Part shown: piece after piece, positions 7,966 to 16,071 of the stretch
Layout of the letters: the number at the start of each line of letters is the position of its first letter
Position numbering within the stretch: position 1 is the stretch's first letter
Assembly: GCA_052390415.1 (NCBI GenBank)
Contig: JBQTGY010000018.1
Location: 1-22,005, forward strand
Direction of reading: 5' to 3'
DNA from: JANNWF01 sp052390415
GTDB lineage: Bacteria; Pseudomonadota; Gammaproteobacteria; Xanthomonadales; Xanthomonadaceae
Length of the DNA: 22,005 bases
The notes under the pieces: generated by a model
The model's database searches: none
What the model saw: the letters and a program-made list of their open reading frames with translations, nothing else
Told to the model about the DNA's origin: nothing
Position numbers and translations under genes: made by a program

Positions 7966-8823
7966 ATGACTCACGCCCTGGTGGCCAATAATCTGCCGAT
8001 CCCGAGTGCGATCGGTTCGCTTGATGCTTACATCGGCGCAGTGAACCGCATTCCGGTGCTGACGCTGGAAGAAGAGCAATCGCTGGCACGCGACTTTCTC
8101 GAGACCGAGAACCTGTCGTCGGCCCGCAAGCTGGTACTCGCTCATTTACGCTTTGTGGTGCACGTGGCGCGCGGTTACAGCGGCTACGGCTTGCAGATGG
8201 GTGATCTGGTGCAGGAAGGCAACATCGGTTTGATGAAAGCGGTGAAGCGCTTTGATCCCGATCAGGGCGTCCGCCTGGTCAGCTTCGCCGTGCATTGGAT
8301 TCGCGCCGAAATGCACGAGTTCATCCTGCGTAACTGGCGCATCGTCAAGGTCGCCACGACCAAGGCGCAACGCAAGCTGTTCTTCAACCTGCGCAAGAGC
8401 AAGAAGCGCTTGGGCTGGATGAGCCACGCGGAAGTGCAAAAAGTCGCCGCTGATCTCAATGTGCCGGTGGCCGAAGTACTGGAAATGGAGTCGCGCTTGT
8501 CCGGCCGCGACATCGGCTTCGACGCGCCCGACGATGACGACAATGCGCCGCCCGCACCCACCGCGTTCCTGCGTTCGGAAGGTGCCGATCCGTCGCTGGT
8601 ATATGCCCAGGATGACGACGACCATAACCAGCTTGACCTGCTGCGCGAGGGCTTGAGCAAACTCGACAGCCGTTCACGCGACATCATCCGCCGCCGTTGG
8701 CTGGATGACGACAGCAAGATCACTTTGCAGGAGTTGGCCAATGAGTACGGCGTTTCTGCCGAACGAATTCGCCAGATCGAAGCCAATGCATTGAAGAAAA
8801 TGAAGTCGCTGTTCGTGGCCTGA
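7966..8823 (+). CDS. rpoH: RNA polymerase sigma-32 factor RpoH (heat shock)
   Basis: RpoH directs RNA polymerase to heat-shock promoters. The 285-residue protein is close to the E. coli length (284). Region 2 reads LRFVVHVARGYSGYGL and DLVQEGNIGLMKAVKRFDP, followed by GVRLVSFAVHWIRAEMHEFILRNWRIVKVATTK. The RpoH box QRKLFFNLR, diagnostic of the family, lies at 135-143. Region 4 ends with LQELANEYGVSAERIRQIE, the -35-binding helix. The middle has an acidic stretch (PDDDDN), as in relatives. An in-frame ATG at 7954 would add MEТA-like residues (M-E-T-A), but the ribosome site supports 7966. A sigma-E-like promoter precedes the gene and a strong hairpin follows it, so it appears to be its own transcription unit. 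Confidence 0.96.
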   Translation: MTHALVANNLPIPSAIGSLDAYIGAVNRIPVLTLEEEQSLARDFLETENLSSARKLVLAHLRFVVHVARGYSGYGLQMGDLVQEGNIGLMKAVKRFDPDQGVRLVSFAVHWIRAEMHEFILRNWRIVKVATTKAQRKLFFNLRKSKKRLGWMSHAEVQKVAADLNVPVAEVLEMESRLSGRDIGFDAPDDDDNAPPAPTAFLRSEGADPSLVYAQDDDDHNQLDLLREGLSKLDSRSRDIIRRRWLDDDSKITLQELANEYGVSAERIRQIEANALKKMKSLFVA

Positions 8824-8851
8824 GTGGTTCGGCGATGCAGTAACGCCAATG

Positions 8852-8876
8852 AAGGGCCCGCCAAGAGCGGGCCTTT
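8852..8876 (+). terminator. Terminator hairpin of rpoH
   Basis: Arms AAGGGCCCGC (8852-8861) and GCGGGCCTTT (8867-8876) form a 10-bp GC-rich stem with one G-U pair and the loop CAAGA. It lies 28 bases after the rpoH stop. The T-run is short (TTT within the arm), so termination may be only moderately efficient. Confidence 0.7.
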
Positions 8877-8914
8877 CGCGTCTTGTGCACTCGCCAGGCC
8901 GTTTGGCCAAGGTC

Positions 8915-8936
8915 AGCCGAGCAAGCTCGGCTCTAC
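8915..8936 (-). repeat. REP-like element with GTAG head
   Basis: On the minus strand a GTAG tetranucleotide (8936-8933) is followed directly by a 7-bp hairpin, arms AGCCGAG and CTCGGCT with loop CTTG. GTAG next to a GC-rich hairpin is the signature of REP elements such as the SMAG repeats of Stenotrophomonas, which are spread by RAYT transposases. Only one good copy is seen in this window, and no RAYT gene. Confidence 0.55.
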
Positions 8937-8959
8937 AAGAGCTGGGCGAGCCGCTCGTT

Positions 8960-8990
8960 CCTTCGTAGAACCGACCGAGCGAGGCGAAGG
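8960..8990. repeat. Short inverted repeat, possible degenerate REP
   Basis: CCTTCG (8960-8965) and CGAAGG (8985-8990) are perfect inverted arms enclosing AACCGACCGAGCGAGG, with GTAG at 8965-8968. It lies 24 bases from the REP-like element, on the other strand, so the two may be a degenerate REP pair (REPIN-like). The remaining bases of the rpoH-priA gap show nothing else. Confidence 0.3.
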
Positions 8991-9043
8991 CGTGCGCGCA
9001 GCGCGCTAACTTGCTCCGCTGTCTCCCCCGAATCCCCAAAAGC

Positions 9044-11230
9044 TCAATACAAATCCAGCGGGTCCACATCCAGCGACCAGCGCACCTTGCGCGCCGACCT
9101 CAGCGCATACAACCGCGGCATCCACTCACTCAACAAGGCATGCAGCAGCGGGCGGCGGGGCGCGCTCAGCAGCAGTTGCCATCGCACCCAACCGGCGCGA
9201 CGCGGCATCGGCGCTGCCAGCGGGCCGTTCACATGAATGCCTTTGGCGGTCGCGCCCGCCGCCATCGCGGTGCGGGCCGCCCGCAGAAACTCGGTCACCG
9301 ATTCCTCATTGTTTGCTTCCGCGCGCAGCAACGCGAAGTACGCATACGGCGGAAATCCGGCGGACTCGCGCTCGCCGAGCTCGACCGCCGCAAACGCCGA
9401 ATAGCCGCCCCCCATGAGTGTCAACAACAGTGGGTGTTGCGGGTGATGGGTTTGCAACAGAACAGTGCCCGCCCGACTGCCACGCCCCGCCCGCCCGGAG
9501 ACTTGGATCAGCAACTGCGCCAAGCGCTCGCCAGCGCGAAAGTCCGCGCTGTGAAGACCCTCATCAACACCCACCACGCCGACCAGGGTCAACTGCGGCA
9601 GGTCGTGCCCTTTGGCCAGCATCTGCGTGCCGACCAAGATGCCTGGACCTTCACCCAATTGCTTCAAGAGGTCTTCGAGCGCACCACGCCGACGCGTGGT
9701 TTCGCGATCCACGCGCAAGCACGGCACACCCGGAAACGCCGCAGCCAGTGCTTCCTCCAAGCGCTCCGTACCAACGCCTTGTGGCTGCAAGGCAAGACTG
9801 GCGCACTCCGGGCATGCCTTCGGCGCGGGTGACTTTGAACCGCAGTGATGACAGACGAGGCGTAACCCGCGCGCGTGCACGGTCATGGCGGCATCACAGT
9901 GCGGACATTGCGCGCTCCAACCGCAGTCATGGCACAGCAACACCGGTGCGTAACCGCGCCGATTGCGAAATATCAGCGCCTGCTCACCGCGACCCAGACA
10001 CTCCCCAATCGCTGCCAGCAACTCGATGGACAACCCGGATTGCAGCTGCTGTCGGCGGATATCAACGACCCGAACCGTCGGTGCAACCGCGCCGCCCGCA
10101 CGCTGCGTCAATCGCAGATGTTGGTAACGACCCGCGCGCGCCGCGGCGAGTGACTCCAGCGCCGGGGTCGCGCTGCCGAGCACGACCGGCACATCCAAGG
10201 CTTGGCCGCGCAGCACGGCCAAATCGCGGGCGTTGTAATGGACCCCGTCCTGCTGTTTGTAGGAAGCGTCGTGCTCCTCGTCAACCACGATCAGCCCGGC
10301 TCGCGGCAATGGGCTGAATACCGCCGAGCGTGTGCCGATCAGCACCTGTGCCTCGCCGCGCCACATGGCTGCCCAGACGCGGGTGCGCTCGCCGTCGGCC
10401 AATCCCGAATGCAGGCTATGTACTGCAACCCCAAGCCGTTGTCCAAAGCGCCGCAGCATTTGCGGTGTCAGGCCAATTTCAGGCACCAGTACCAGCGCCT
10501 GCAAGCCGCGCTGCAGACACTCCCTGATGGCGGTCATGTAGACCTCGGTTTTGCCACTGCCGGTCACGCCCTCAAGCAGCATCGGCCGGAAACTCCCCAG
10601 TGCACCGATGATGGCTTGTGCTGCGACGCGCTGGTCGTGGTGCAGTGATGGCTCAGAGGCCGCCAGCGGCGTGCCCGCATCCGCAGATCCGACCACGTTT
10701 TCAATCATGCCGCGCGCCTGCAGCGAACGCGCGGCCAGGCGCCATTGCGGCATGCGGTCTGCCAGCGCCGCCTCGCGCAGCGGCCCATTGGACAACAGGT
10801 CAGCAAGTAACCGAGGCTTGCCGCTGCGCTGAAAGTGCGGATAAGCGGTTCGTCCCGCCTCGGTGAGCTGCCACAGCAAACGTGGCGTCGGCGGCAATGG
10901 GTCACCCTTGCGAAGACCTGACGGCAGCGCCGTGGCCAAGAACTCGCCGAGCGGCGCGTGATAATAAAGCGCGGCGCGGCGAATGCTGGCCAGCCACTCG
11001 CCATCCAGCAAGGACACCGAATCCACTCGCTCGATGATCGGCCGCAGGCGCGTGGGCTCGGATTCGGCCCTTCCCACCTCGACCACCACGCCCACGCGAT
11101 GGCGCGACCCAAACGGAACCCGCACGCGCACCCCCATCGCATCGCTCAAATCGGATGGCACTGACGGCAGGTAATCGAACAGCCCGGGACGCGGCAAAGG
11201 CAACGCGACTCGCAGCACGATGGGGGGCAT
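9044..11230 (-). CDS. priA: Primosomal replication restart helicase PriA
   Basis: PriA recognises stalled forks and reloads the replicative helicase. The 728 residues match the usual length (E. coli 732). The start MPPIVLRVALPLPRPGLFDYLP is the typical beginning of the 3'-DNA-binding domain; I preferred it to an in-frame start 14 codons upstream. Walker A GVTGSGKT is at 221-228, VVDEEHD (DEAH box) at about 315-321, and LGSATPALES follows at 351. Eight zinc-binding Cys lie at 433, 436, 442, 445, 460, 463, 473 and 476. The helicase C-terminal motifs GTQMLAKGHDLPQLTLVGV and LIQVSGRAGRG are intact. The gene converges on rpoH and is transcribed away from the DnaA-box region at 11342. Confidence 0.97.
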   Translation of the reverse strand: MPPIVLRVALPLPRPGLFDYLPSVPSDLSDAMGVRVRVPFGSRHRVGVVVEVGRAESEPTRLRPIIERVDSVSLLDGEWLASIRRAALYYHAPLGEFLATALPSGLRKGDPLPPTPRLLWQLTEAGRTAYPHFQRSGKPRLLADLLSNGPLREAALADRMPQWRLAARSLQARGMIENVVGSADAGTPLAASEPSLHHDQRVAAQAIIGALGSFRPMLLEGVTGSGKTEVYMTAIRECLQRGLQALVLVPEIGLTPQMLRRFGQRLGVAVHSLHSGLADGERTRVWAAMWRGEAQVLIGTRSAVFSPLPRAGLIVVDEEHDASYKQQDGVHYNARDLAVLRGQALDVPVVLGSATPALESLAAARAGRYQHLRLTQRAGGAVAPTVRVVDIRRQQLQSGLSIELLAAIGECLGRGEQALIFRNRRGYAPVLLCHDCGWSAQCPHCDAAMTVHARGLRLVCHHCGSKSPAPKACPECASLALQPQGVGTERLEEALAAAFPGVPCLRVDRETTRRRGALEDLLKQLGEGPGILVGTQMLAKGHDLPQLTLVGVVGVDEGLHSADFRAGERLAQLLIQVSGRAGRGSRAGTVLLQTHHPQHPLLLTLMGGGYSAFAAVELGERESAGFPPYAYFALLRAEANNEESVTEFLRAARTAMAAGATAKGIHVNGPLAAPMPRRAGWVRWQLLLSAPRRPLLHALLSEWMPRLYALRSARKVRWSLDVDPLDLY

Positions 11231-11750
11231 TCCGACAGTGTAACGAGGCGGGCCAAAAGGCCGAAATCTCACTTGCGCGATGTTCTTGTCGTTTACATTA
11301 TGTTTCGCGTGTAACTCAGCGTTCTGGAAGTCTTTTGCGGCTTATCCACACAGCCTGTGGATAACACTGTGGACGAAGCTTGAGCGAAGGCCCTCCCGAG
11401 CCGTTGGGCTGTGGCTTTTGTGCCTCTTGGTGAAGAAATAGCCAATTCGTCATAATCTTTAATTATCAATTACTTAGGTTTGCGGACGAGAACCAGATGA
11501 CGATTTGAAGACTGCCCAGCCTTGGCCGGGGTGGGATCGACAGACGCTGTGCACAACCGAATTCCAAGCATAGCCAAGCGGGATGCGGGAGAGAGCCATT
11601 TGTGGCCGCTGTCAAGTGCGACTTTTGTCGGCCACGAAGCCAACCTCAAGGTCGCGGTTCGCCATTGATTCGGCGATGACTTGCTGCACATGGCGAACCG
11701 GCGCGCCACAATGCCACCTTGCATAAACCTGATCGGATGCCGCCCTCGAA
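11231..11750. other. Gene-poor intergenic region upstream of priA
   Basis: I see no convincing gene in these 520 bases. A minus-strand open frame at 11470-11724 (84 codons) resembles no family and has no ribosome site. The region holds a pair of inverted DnaA-box sequences (11342-11364) and an AT-rich patch at about 11441-11480, including TAATCTTTAATTATCAATTA. It must also carry the priA promoter on the minus strand and possibly that of the plus-strand gene at 11751; neither could be placed with confidence. Confidence 0.6.
11342..11364. other. Pair of inverted perfect DnaA-box sequences
   Basis: TTATCCACA at 11342-11350 and TGTGGATAA at 11356-11364 are both exact matches to the DnaA box TTATNCACA, facing each other across CAGCC. 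A third, weaker match (TGTGGACGA, 11368-11376) follows. Together the two boxes also make a perfect 9-bp hairpin. An AT-rich patch lies about 80 bases downstream. A DnaA-binding site acting on priA, on initiator titration or on a local origin is possible; a plain hairpin is the alternative. Confidence 0.5.
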
Positions 11751-13133
11751 ATGCTCGCCGACACCCATCACCCAGCGGCTGATCAGCTCAAGCAACGACT
11801 GCCGGTGCCGGTATTGCGGCGAGCTCGTTTGCACGCTGAGTTGGCGGGAATGGACGCGCTGCATGCGGCGCAAGCAGTCACCCATGCGCAGCGGCGCTGC
11901 GTAGGCGACAGCGGCGATGAGGCACGCTTTTGGCGGGCGTTATACGTCGAATTGGCGCCGCTGGCCGGCACCGCTTCGGTCAATGATCCGATCGCGGACG
12001 CGCTGAGCAAGCTCGGTCTGGAGTCTCGTACTGCACTGCTGCTCCGGCTGGGCGAGCAGATGAAGCCTGCTGCGATTGCCAAGGCCCTGGACGAGCCTGA
12101 ATCACGCACGGCGGAACATCTGGCGGCAGCCGTGGCGCGGATGCGTGTGTTGGTTGGAGGCGGCCGTAGCGATTCCATTTGGCTTGCGGAACTGGGTGCC
12201 TGGCTGCATGCGCATGAACCGGCGTCGGCACGCATTCAGCGCACTGCAGCCGCTCCTGCAGCGCTATCAAAAACGCCAGGGGGCCCTGCTTGGTCGGATC
12301 GCAACCCCGGCGACCGCCGCAGGGGCCGCCGCCTTTGGCTACTCTCGGGCTTGATGCTGGCCCTGGTTGCTCTCGGCCTGTTACGGCAAGGAGCGGATGA
12401 CTGGATGACCAAACGCACGACGGTGCCGCCAGTCGTTGTCGATCCGGTGGACGCATTGTTGTCGCTGCCCACCCAAGACTTCAGTTTGATTGGCAGCGAC
12501 ATCGACTTGGAGTTGCTGGCGCGGCTTGATTTTTACCTATGGATGCTGACTCGCGAAGGTGCTGTGGCCACGAGGCTTGCGCCAGACACCAGCGCATCGG
12601 CGGCTACCGTCAATGACAGCAACGAAGCCGCCCCGGCCGCGCAGTGGCAAGGTTTTGACTCAACAGAGCGAACGCGTCGTCTGCAGCGGTTCAGCCTCTG
12701 GCAGGCGTTCTCACCTGCCCAGCATGCAGCGCTGCGACTCAATCTGCCATCGTGGCTACGGCTTGGTGACCAGCAGCGGCGGCAACTGCTGGGCCAACAG
12801 CGGGCGTTTGCCGCCCAGACCAGCGAACAGCAGGAACGTCAAGAGCAAAGTTTTGAGGCGCTGCCTCCGCCGGCCCGCCGGGCGCTGCTCCCTGCCATTG
12901 CCGGCGGCGATGCGCGCGATTTGGCACGCGAGCTATTCGCCTTTGTGCCCATGGAACAGGAGACAGCGACGCTACGCATGCTGGGCAGTCTCGACGCCGA
13001 GGCTCATGACACGTTGCGGCAAGTCAGCCGGCGCTTGGCGCCTTGGCAACGCGAAGCATTGCGCGTTGAGCTGCTGGCGCAACCGCCCGATCAGCGCGCC
13101 GCGTGGCTGCAGCAGCGACTCGGCCAGCGCTAG
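11751..13133 (+). CDS. Membrane protein with sigma-region-4-like N-terminus and DUF3106-like tail
   Basis: The 460-residue protein has three parts. Residues about 55-135 resemble the end of an ECF-type sigma factor: FWRALYVELAPL, then LGLESRTALLLRLGEQMKPAAIAKALDEPESRTAEHLAAAVARMR, laid out like a region-4 helix-turn-helix. A single membrane segment lies near 194-211 (LWLLSGLMLALVALGLL). After it, DALLSLPTQDF and LLARLDFYLWML (234-266) resemble the DUF3619/anti-sigma-like proteins found in sigma operons of this group. Residues 300-460 are rich in Gln, Arg and Trp with repeated LPxxxR and PxQ units, as in DUF3106. In relatives these parts are often separate adjacent genes. The function is unknown; membrane-tethered regulation of transcription is inference. 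The start at 11751 is uncertain because no ribosome site is clear. Confidence 0.7.
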   Translation: MLADTHHPAADQLKQRLPVPVLRRARLHAELAGMDALHAAQAVTHAQRRCVGDSGDEARFWRALYVELAPLAGTASVNDPIADALSKLGLESRTALLLRLGEQMKPAAIAKALDEPESRTAEHLAAAVARMRVLVGGGRSDSIWLAELGAWLHAHEPASARIQRTAAAPAALSKTPGGPAWSDRNPGDRRRGRRLWLLSGLMLALVALGLLRQGADDWMTKRTTVPPVVVDPVDALLSLPTQDFSLIGSDIDLELLARLDFYLWMLTREGAVATRLAPDTSASAATVNDSNEAAPAAQWQGFDSTERTRRLQRFSLWQAFSPAQHAALRLNLPSWLRLGDQQRRQLLGQQRAFAAQTSEQQERQEQSFEALPPPARRALLPAIAGGDARDLARELFAFVPMEQETATLRMLGSLDAEAHDTLRQVSRRLAPWQREALRVELLAQPPDQRAAWLQQRLGQR

Positions 13134-13187
13134 GCGTACACAGCTGTAAAGAGCGGGCCCTGTAACCCCTATTTGGGGCGCGCCTCC

Positions 13188-14318
13188 CTACATCAGCACC
13201 AGGTTGAACGCCAAGTTGAACACGGCCGCGACCGACACCAGCAGCAAATACGCCACGCTGATGAGAAAGAACTTGATGGTGGTCATGATCCAGCCTTGCC
13301 TGTAAAAGCGCTTCAATCCCAGCAGCAAGTACAACGGTAACCACACCAGCAAGACGCGCTCAGCTCCGGTCAGAATGTCATGCAACAAGCCGGCATCAAG
13401 AAGGCCACGCAAGGCGTCGATGCCGACGTAAAGCAGCAAACTGAGGCACAGAAATGCGTGACTGTGCAGGGCCAGGATCAGGTGCTCCATGTACAAACGT
13501 CGCTTGAACAGGTAAGCGGACTTGAGCATCAGCGCAAAGATCGGCAACAGCACGAAGAAGGTTTGCGGCAGCGTTTGCAGTACGGTTTCCAGCAGCAGTC
13601 GTGGCTCACCTTGTACTTTTTCCATGTTGGCATCGGCGCGGCCAATCATTCGGTTCAGCCACTCGTTGGCACCTGCCGACAACCTTTCGATACGGACGGG
13701 ATTGTCCTCTGCATGCCAAGGCTGCTCGCCAAAAGTCAGCGCGCTGCGCCGCTTGGCTGGAGCAGCAGGGGAGGCGCCAGCAGGCAGGGTCAACTCATCA
13801 ATGCGTTGCTTCGCCGAATCGCGTACCGCCTCCATGCCGATACTGACGCCGGCCTGGCCGGGCGAATCGGCCAGTTGGTCGTGTTGCCGCTGCATCTCAG
13901 CCAGGACCCGGTCGCGCTGCTTTTCCACCTCCGCGACCGAGGCCAACTGGGCGAAGCCGCCGTCGTCGAATTGCATTGCGTCGTCGAGATCCGGGCCGAC
14001 CCACACGGTCAGCACAAAAAAGCTGACGATGCAGAGAAACACGAACAGGCGAACGGGACTGACGTAGCGAACTCGGCGGCCGGCAACGTATTCATTGCTC
14101 AGGTAGCCCGGTCGATAGAACAACGGGCCCAGCGTTCGCACGGTGCGCGAGTCGAAATCGAAAACGCTGTCCATAAAGTCGCCGACAATGCTGCCGAAGT
14201 GCCTCACCAAGCCCTTAACCGGCTGGCCACAGTGGTAACAATGGTCGCCCAACATCGGTACGCCGCAATTGCCGCACACGCGGGACGTCGTGCTCGCATC
14301 TGGCTCGGCTTGGTTCAT
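13188..14318 (-). CDS. DUF3667-like membrane protein with N-terminal zinc ribbon
   Basis: The 376-residue protein starts with a zinc ribbon, CGNCG (C15, C18) and CYHCG (C27, C30). The conserved block GDFMDSVFDFDSRTVRTLGPLFYRPGY and NEYVAGRRVRYVSPVRLFVF, typical of DUF3667, follows. One membrane segment lies near 88-106. A long polar region of about 140 residues, probably outside the cytoplasm, follows. At least four more membrane segments fill the C-terminal third. Function is unknown for the family. The gene converges on the DUF3106-like gene with only 54 bases between them, and is divergent from the MATE gene, so 14319-14496 should hold both promoters; I could not place them. Confidence 0.85.
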   Translation of the reverse strand: MNQAEPDASTTSRVCGNCGVPMLGDHCYHCGQPVKGLVRHFGSIVGDFMDSVFDFDSRTVRTLGPLFYRPGYLSNEYVAGRRVRYVSPVRLFVFLCIVSFFVLTVWVGPDLDDAMQFDDGGFAQLASVAEVEKQRDRVLAEMQRQHDQLADSPGQAGVSIGMEAVRDSAKQRIDELTLPAGASPAAPAKRRSALTFGEQPWHAEDNPVRIERLSAGANEWLNRMIGRADANMEKVQGEPRLLLETVLQTLPQTFFVLLPIFALMLKSAYLFKRRLYMEHLILALHSHAFLCLSLLLYVGIDALRGLLDAGLLHDILTGAERVLLVWLPLYLLLGLKRFYRQGWIMTTIKFFLISVAYLLLVSVAAVFNLAFNLVLM

Positions 14319-14496
14319 GGGATTGGAATTGGCGGTGTTGGAGCCGGTAGCGTTGTTGGAGCCGTTGGCTTTAATGGAGCACAGGGTAGCGCAGCGGGCA
14401 GAGCGTTTGCCGCCACACGATTCGCGACGGCGTGGCGGCGCATCACTACACTACGCGGCCGCGCATTCCGCCGTGCTCGCGCCAAAGATCGCTGCC

Positions 14497-15852
14497 ATGA
14501 ACTCCGCTCGCCTCGCTAATGAGATGCGTGCTTCCTTCGCGCTGGCCTTGCCGCTGGTGTTGGGGCAGTTGGCATCGGTTGCCATGAACGTCATCGATAC
14601 CTTGATCGCCGGCCATCACAGCGCGCAGGCACTGGCGGGCGTAGCGGTCGGCAGCGCGGTGTGGTCGTTGGTCTTCCTGATCCTGATCGGTGTGCTGATG
14701 GCAGTGCCTCCCTCGGTCAGCCAATTGAATGGCGCTCGCCGCCGGCATGAGATCGGCGCGCTGTTTCGGCAAGCGGCATGGCTGGCGGCTGGCATGGGCG
14801 GTGCACTGCTGTTGCTGGTGCGCAGTTGTGGGCCACTGCTGGCCGCGATGGGTATCGACCCGCTGGTCCGACCAGGCGCGCAGGAGTTTCTTGCCGGCAT
14901 TTCCTGGGGCGCGCCAGCATTGGCTCTGTATCTCGCCTTTCGCTACGTCAGCGAAGGCGTAGCGTTGACGCGGCCAACAATGGTGCTTGGTATCGTCGCG
15001 CTGCTGCTGTTGGCCCCACTCGGATATGGGCTGATGCATGGCCACTTTGGTTTGCCCTCCTGGGGTCCCTACGGCCTTGGTTTGGCGACGTCTGTGGTGC
15101 TTTGGTTGCAGGCGCTGGGAATGCTGACCTGGCTGTGGCGGTCGTCAAACTATGCGGATCTGGGACTGTTCGAGCGCTTTGACTGGCCGCATTGGACGCC
15201 GATTCGCGAATTGCTGACGTTGGGGTTGCCGATGGGCGTCGCCATTTTCATGGAGGGCAGCCTGTTTATCGCCACCGCCTTGATCATCGGCACCTTGGGC
15301 TTGGTCGCCGTTGCCGCACACCAGATCGCCATCAACATCGCATCGGCCTGCTTCATGTTGCCGCTGGGTATCGCGATGGCAACCACCGTGCGTGTGGGTT
15401 TCGCAGCGGGAGCGGGTGATCGATCAGGCGTGCGGTGGGCCGCTGGCGGCGGTTACGCGCTCTCTGCGATTGCTCAAGTGATGACCGCCACGGTGTTAGT
15501 GTTCGGCGCATCGGTCATTGCCAACGCATACACGCGTGATCCGGCCGTTGCCCTGCTCGCAACCCAATTGATGGGGTTTGCCGCATTGTTCCAATTTTCA
15601 GATGGACTGCAAGCCGCCTCCGGTGGTGCGTTGCGAGGCATCAAGGACACTCGCATACCCATGGTGATTACCCTGCTTTCCTACTGGGGCGTTGGCATGC
15701 CGCTGGGCTGGTGGCTGGGAATCGTGCAGGGCCACGGCGCGGCAGGCATGTGGATCGGTCTGATCGGTGGCTTGAGTGCAGCCGCCGTATTGATGACCTG
15801 GCGCTTCGTCGCCTTGAGTCGCGGCGATCAACCCCGCGTCGTCATGAATTGA
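14497..15852 (+). CDS. MATE-family multidrug efflux transporter (NorM-like)
   Basis: The 451-residue membrane protein has about twelve hydrophobic segments, the MATE layout. The first segment reads ALPLVLGQLASVAMNVIDTLIAGH, matching the NorM start where the transporter binds its coupling ion. Further MATE blocks are GLPMGVAIFMEGSLFIATALIIG near 245, HQIAINIASACFMLPLGIAMA near 270 and LFQFSDGLQAASGGALRGIKDTRIPM near 365. It should export cationic drugs or metabolites using a Na+ or H+ gradient; the substrate is unknown. I chose the ATG at 14497 because the in-frame extension to 14269 runs over the opposite-strand DUF3667 gene and does not resemble the family. Confidence 0.93.
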   Translation: MNSARLANEMRASFALALPLVLGQLASVAMNVIDTLIAGHHSAQALAGVAVGSAVWSLVFLILIGVLMAVPPSVSQLNGARRRHEIGALFRQAAWLAAGMGGALLLLVRSCGPLLAAMGIDPLVRPGAQEFLAGISWGAPALALYLAFRYVSEGVALTRPTMVLGIVALLLLAPLGYGLMHGHFGLPSWGPYGLGLATSVVLWLQALGMLTWLWRSSNYADLGLFERFDWPHWTPIRELLTLGLPMGVAIFMEGSLFIATALIIGTLGLVAVAAHQIAINIASACFMLPLGIAMATTVRVGFAAGAGDRSGVRWAAGGGYALSAIAQVMTATVLVFGASVIANAYTRDPAVALLATQLMGFAALFQFSDGLQAASGGALRGIKDTRIPMVITLLSYWGVGMPLGWWLGIVQGHGAAGMWIGLIGGLSAAAVLMTWRFVALSRGDQPRVVMN

Positions 15853-15885
15853 ACAGCATGGGTTGAAGGCATCATGTGCTGATAA

Positions 15886-15912
15886 CTGAACGGGGTTTCA
15901 AGTTCCGTTCAG
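15886..15912 (+). terminator. Hairpin after the MATE gene, possible terminator
   Basis: CTGAACGG (15886-15893) and CCGTTCAG (15905-15912) are perfect inverted arms around an 11-base loop, 33 bases after the stop. No T-run follows. The remaining 150 bases before sppA hold a second, weaker inverted pair (CCATCGGC at 15976 and GCCGATGG at 16012) with no obvious role. Confidence 0.35.
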
Positions 15913-16071
15913 CGTTTGGACGCCTTCGCACCCGTTCCCAGCTTTGGCCTTGATGAATCGTCAAATCTGCCCCATCCATCGGCAACTGAGCCGGTTCGTC
16001 AATGACCATCAGCCGATGGCAGGTGGCGCTCGACTCCGTATGCTTGCTTCAGTCTCTCAGGATTCTTCGCA

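Noticed and set aside
9418..10317. Plus-strand open frame of 299 codons, and another at 9011-9832
   Set aside because: Both lie opposite priA, which is intact with all helicase and zinc motifs. High GC makes long antisense frames common.
11470..11724. Minus-strand open frame of 84 codons between priA and the sigma-like gene
   Set aside because: No family resemblance, no ribosome site and no sign of coding beyond the open frame. It cannot be excluded.
13134..13187. CCCC-TATTT-GGGG inverted bases between two convergent genes
   Set aside because: A 4-bp stem with no T-run is too weak to call a terminator.
14337..14364. Two copies of GTTGGAGCCG, 18 bases apart, between the DUF3667 and MATE genes
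   Set aside because: Too short, and in Gly/Val-like repetitive sequence; no operator was recognised.
13380..14519. Plus-strand open frame of 379 codons
   Set aside because: It lies opposite the DUF3667-like gene, whose zinc ribbon and membrane segments are clear. The plus-strand product is rich in Gln, His and Arg with no known motif.
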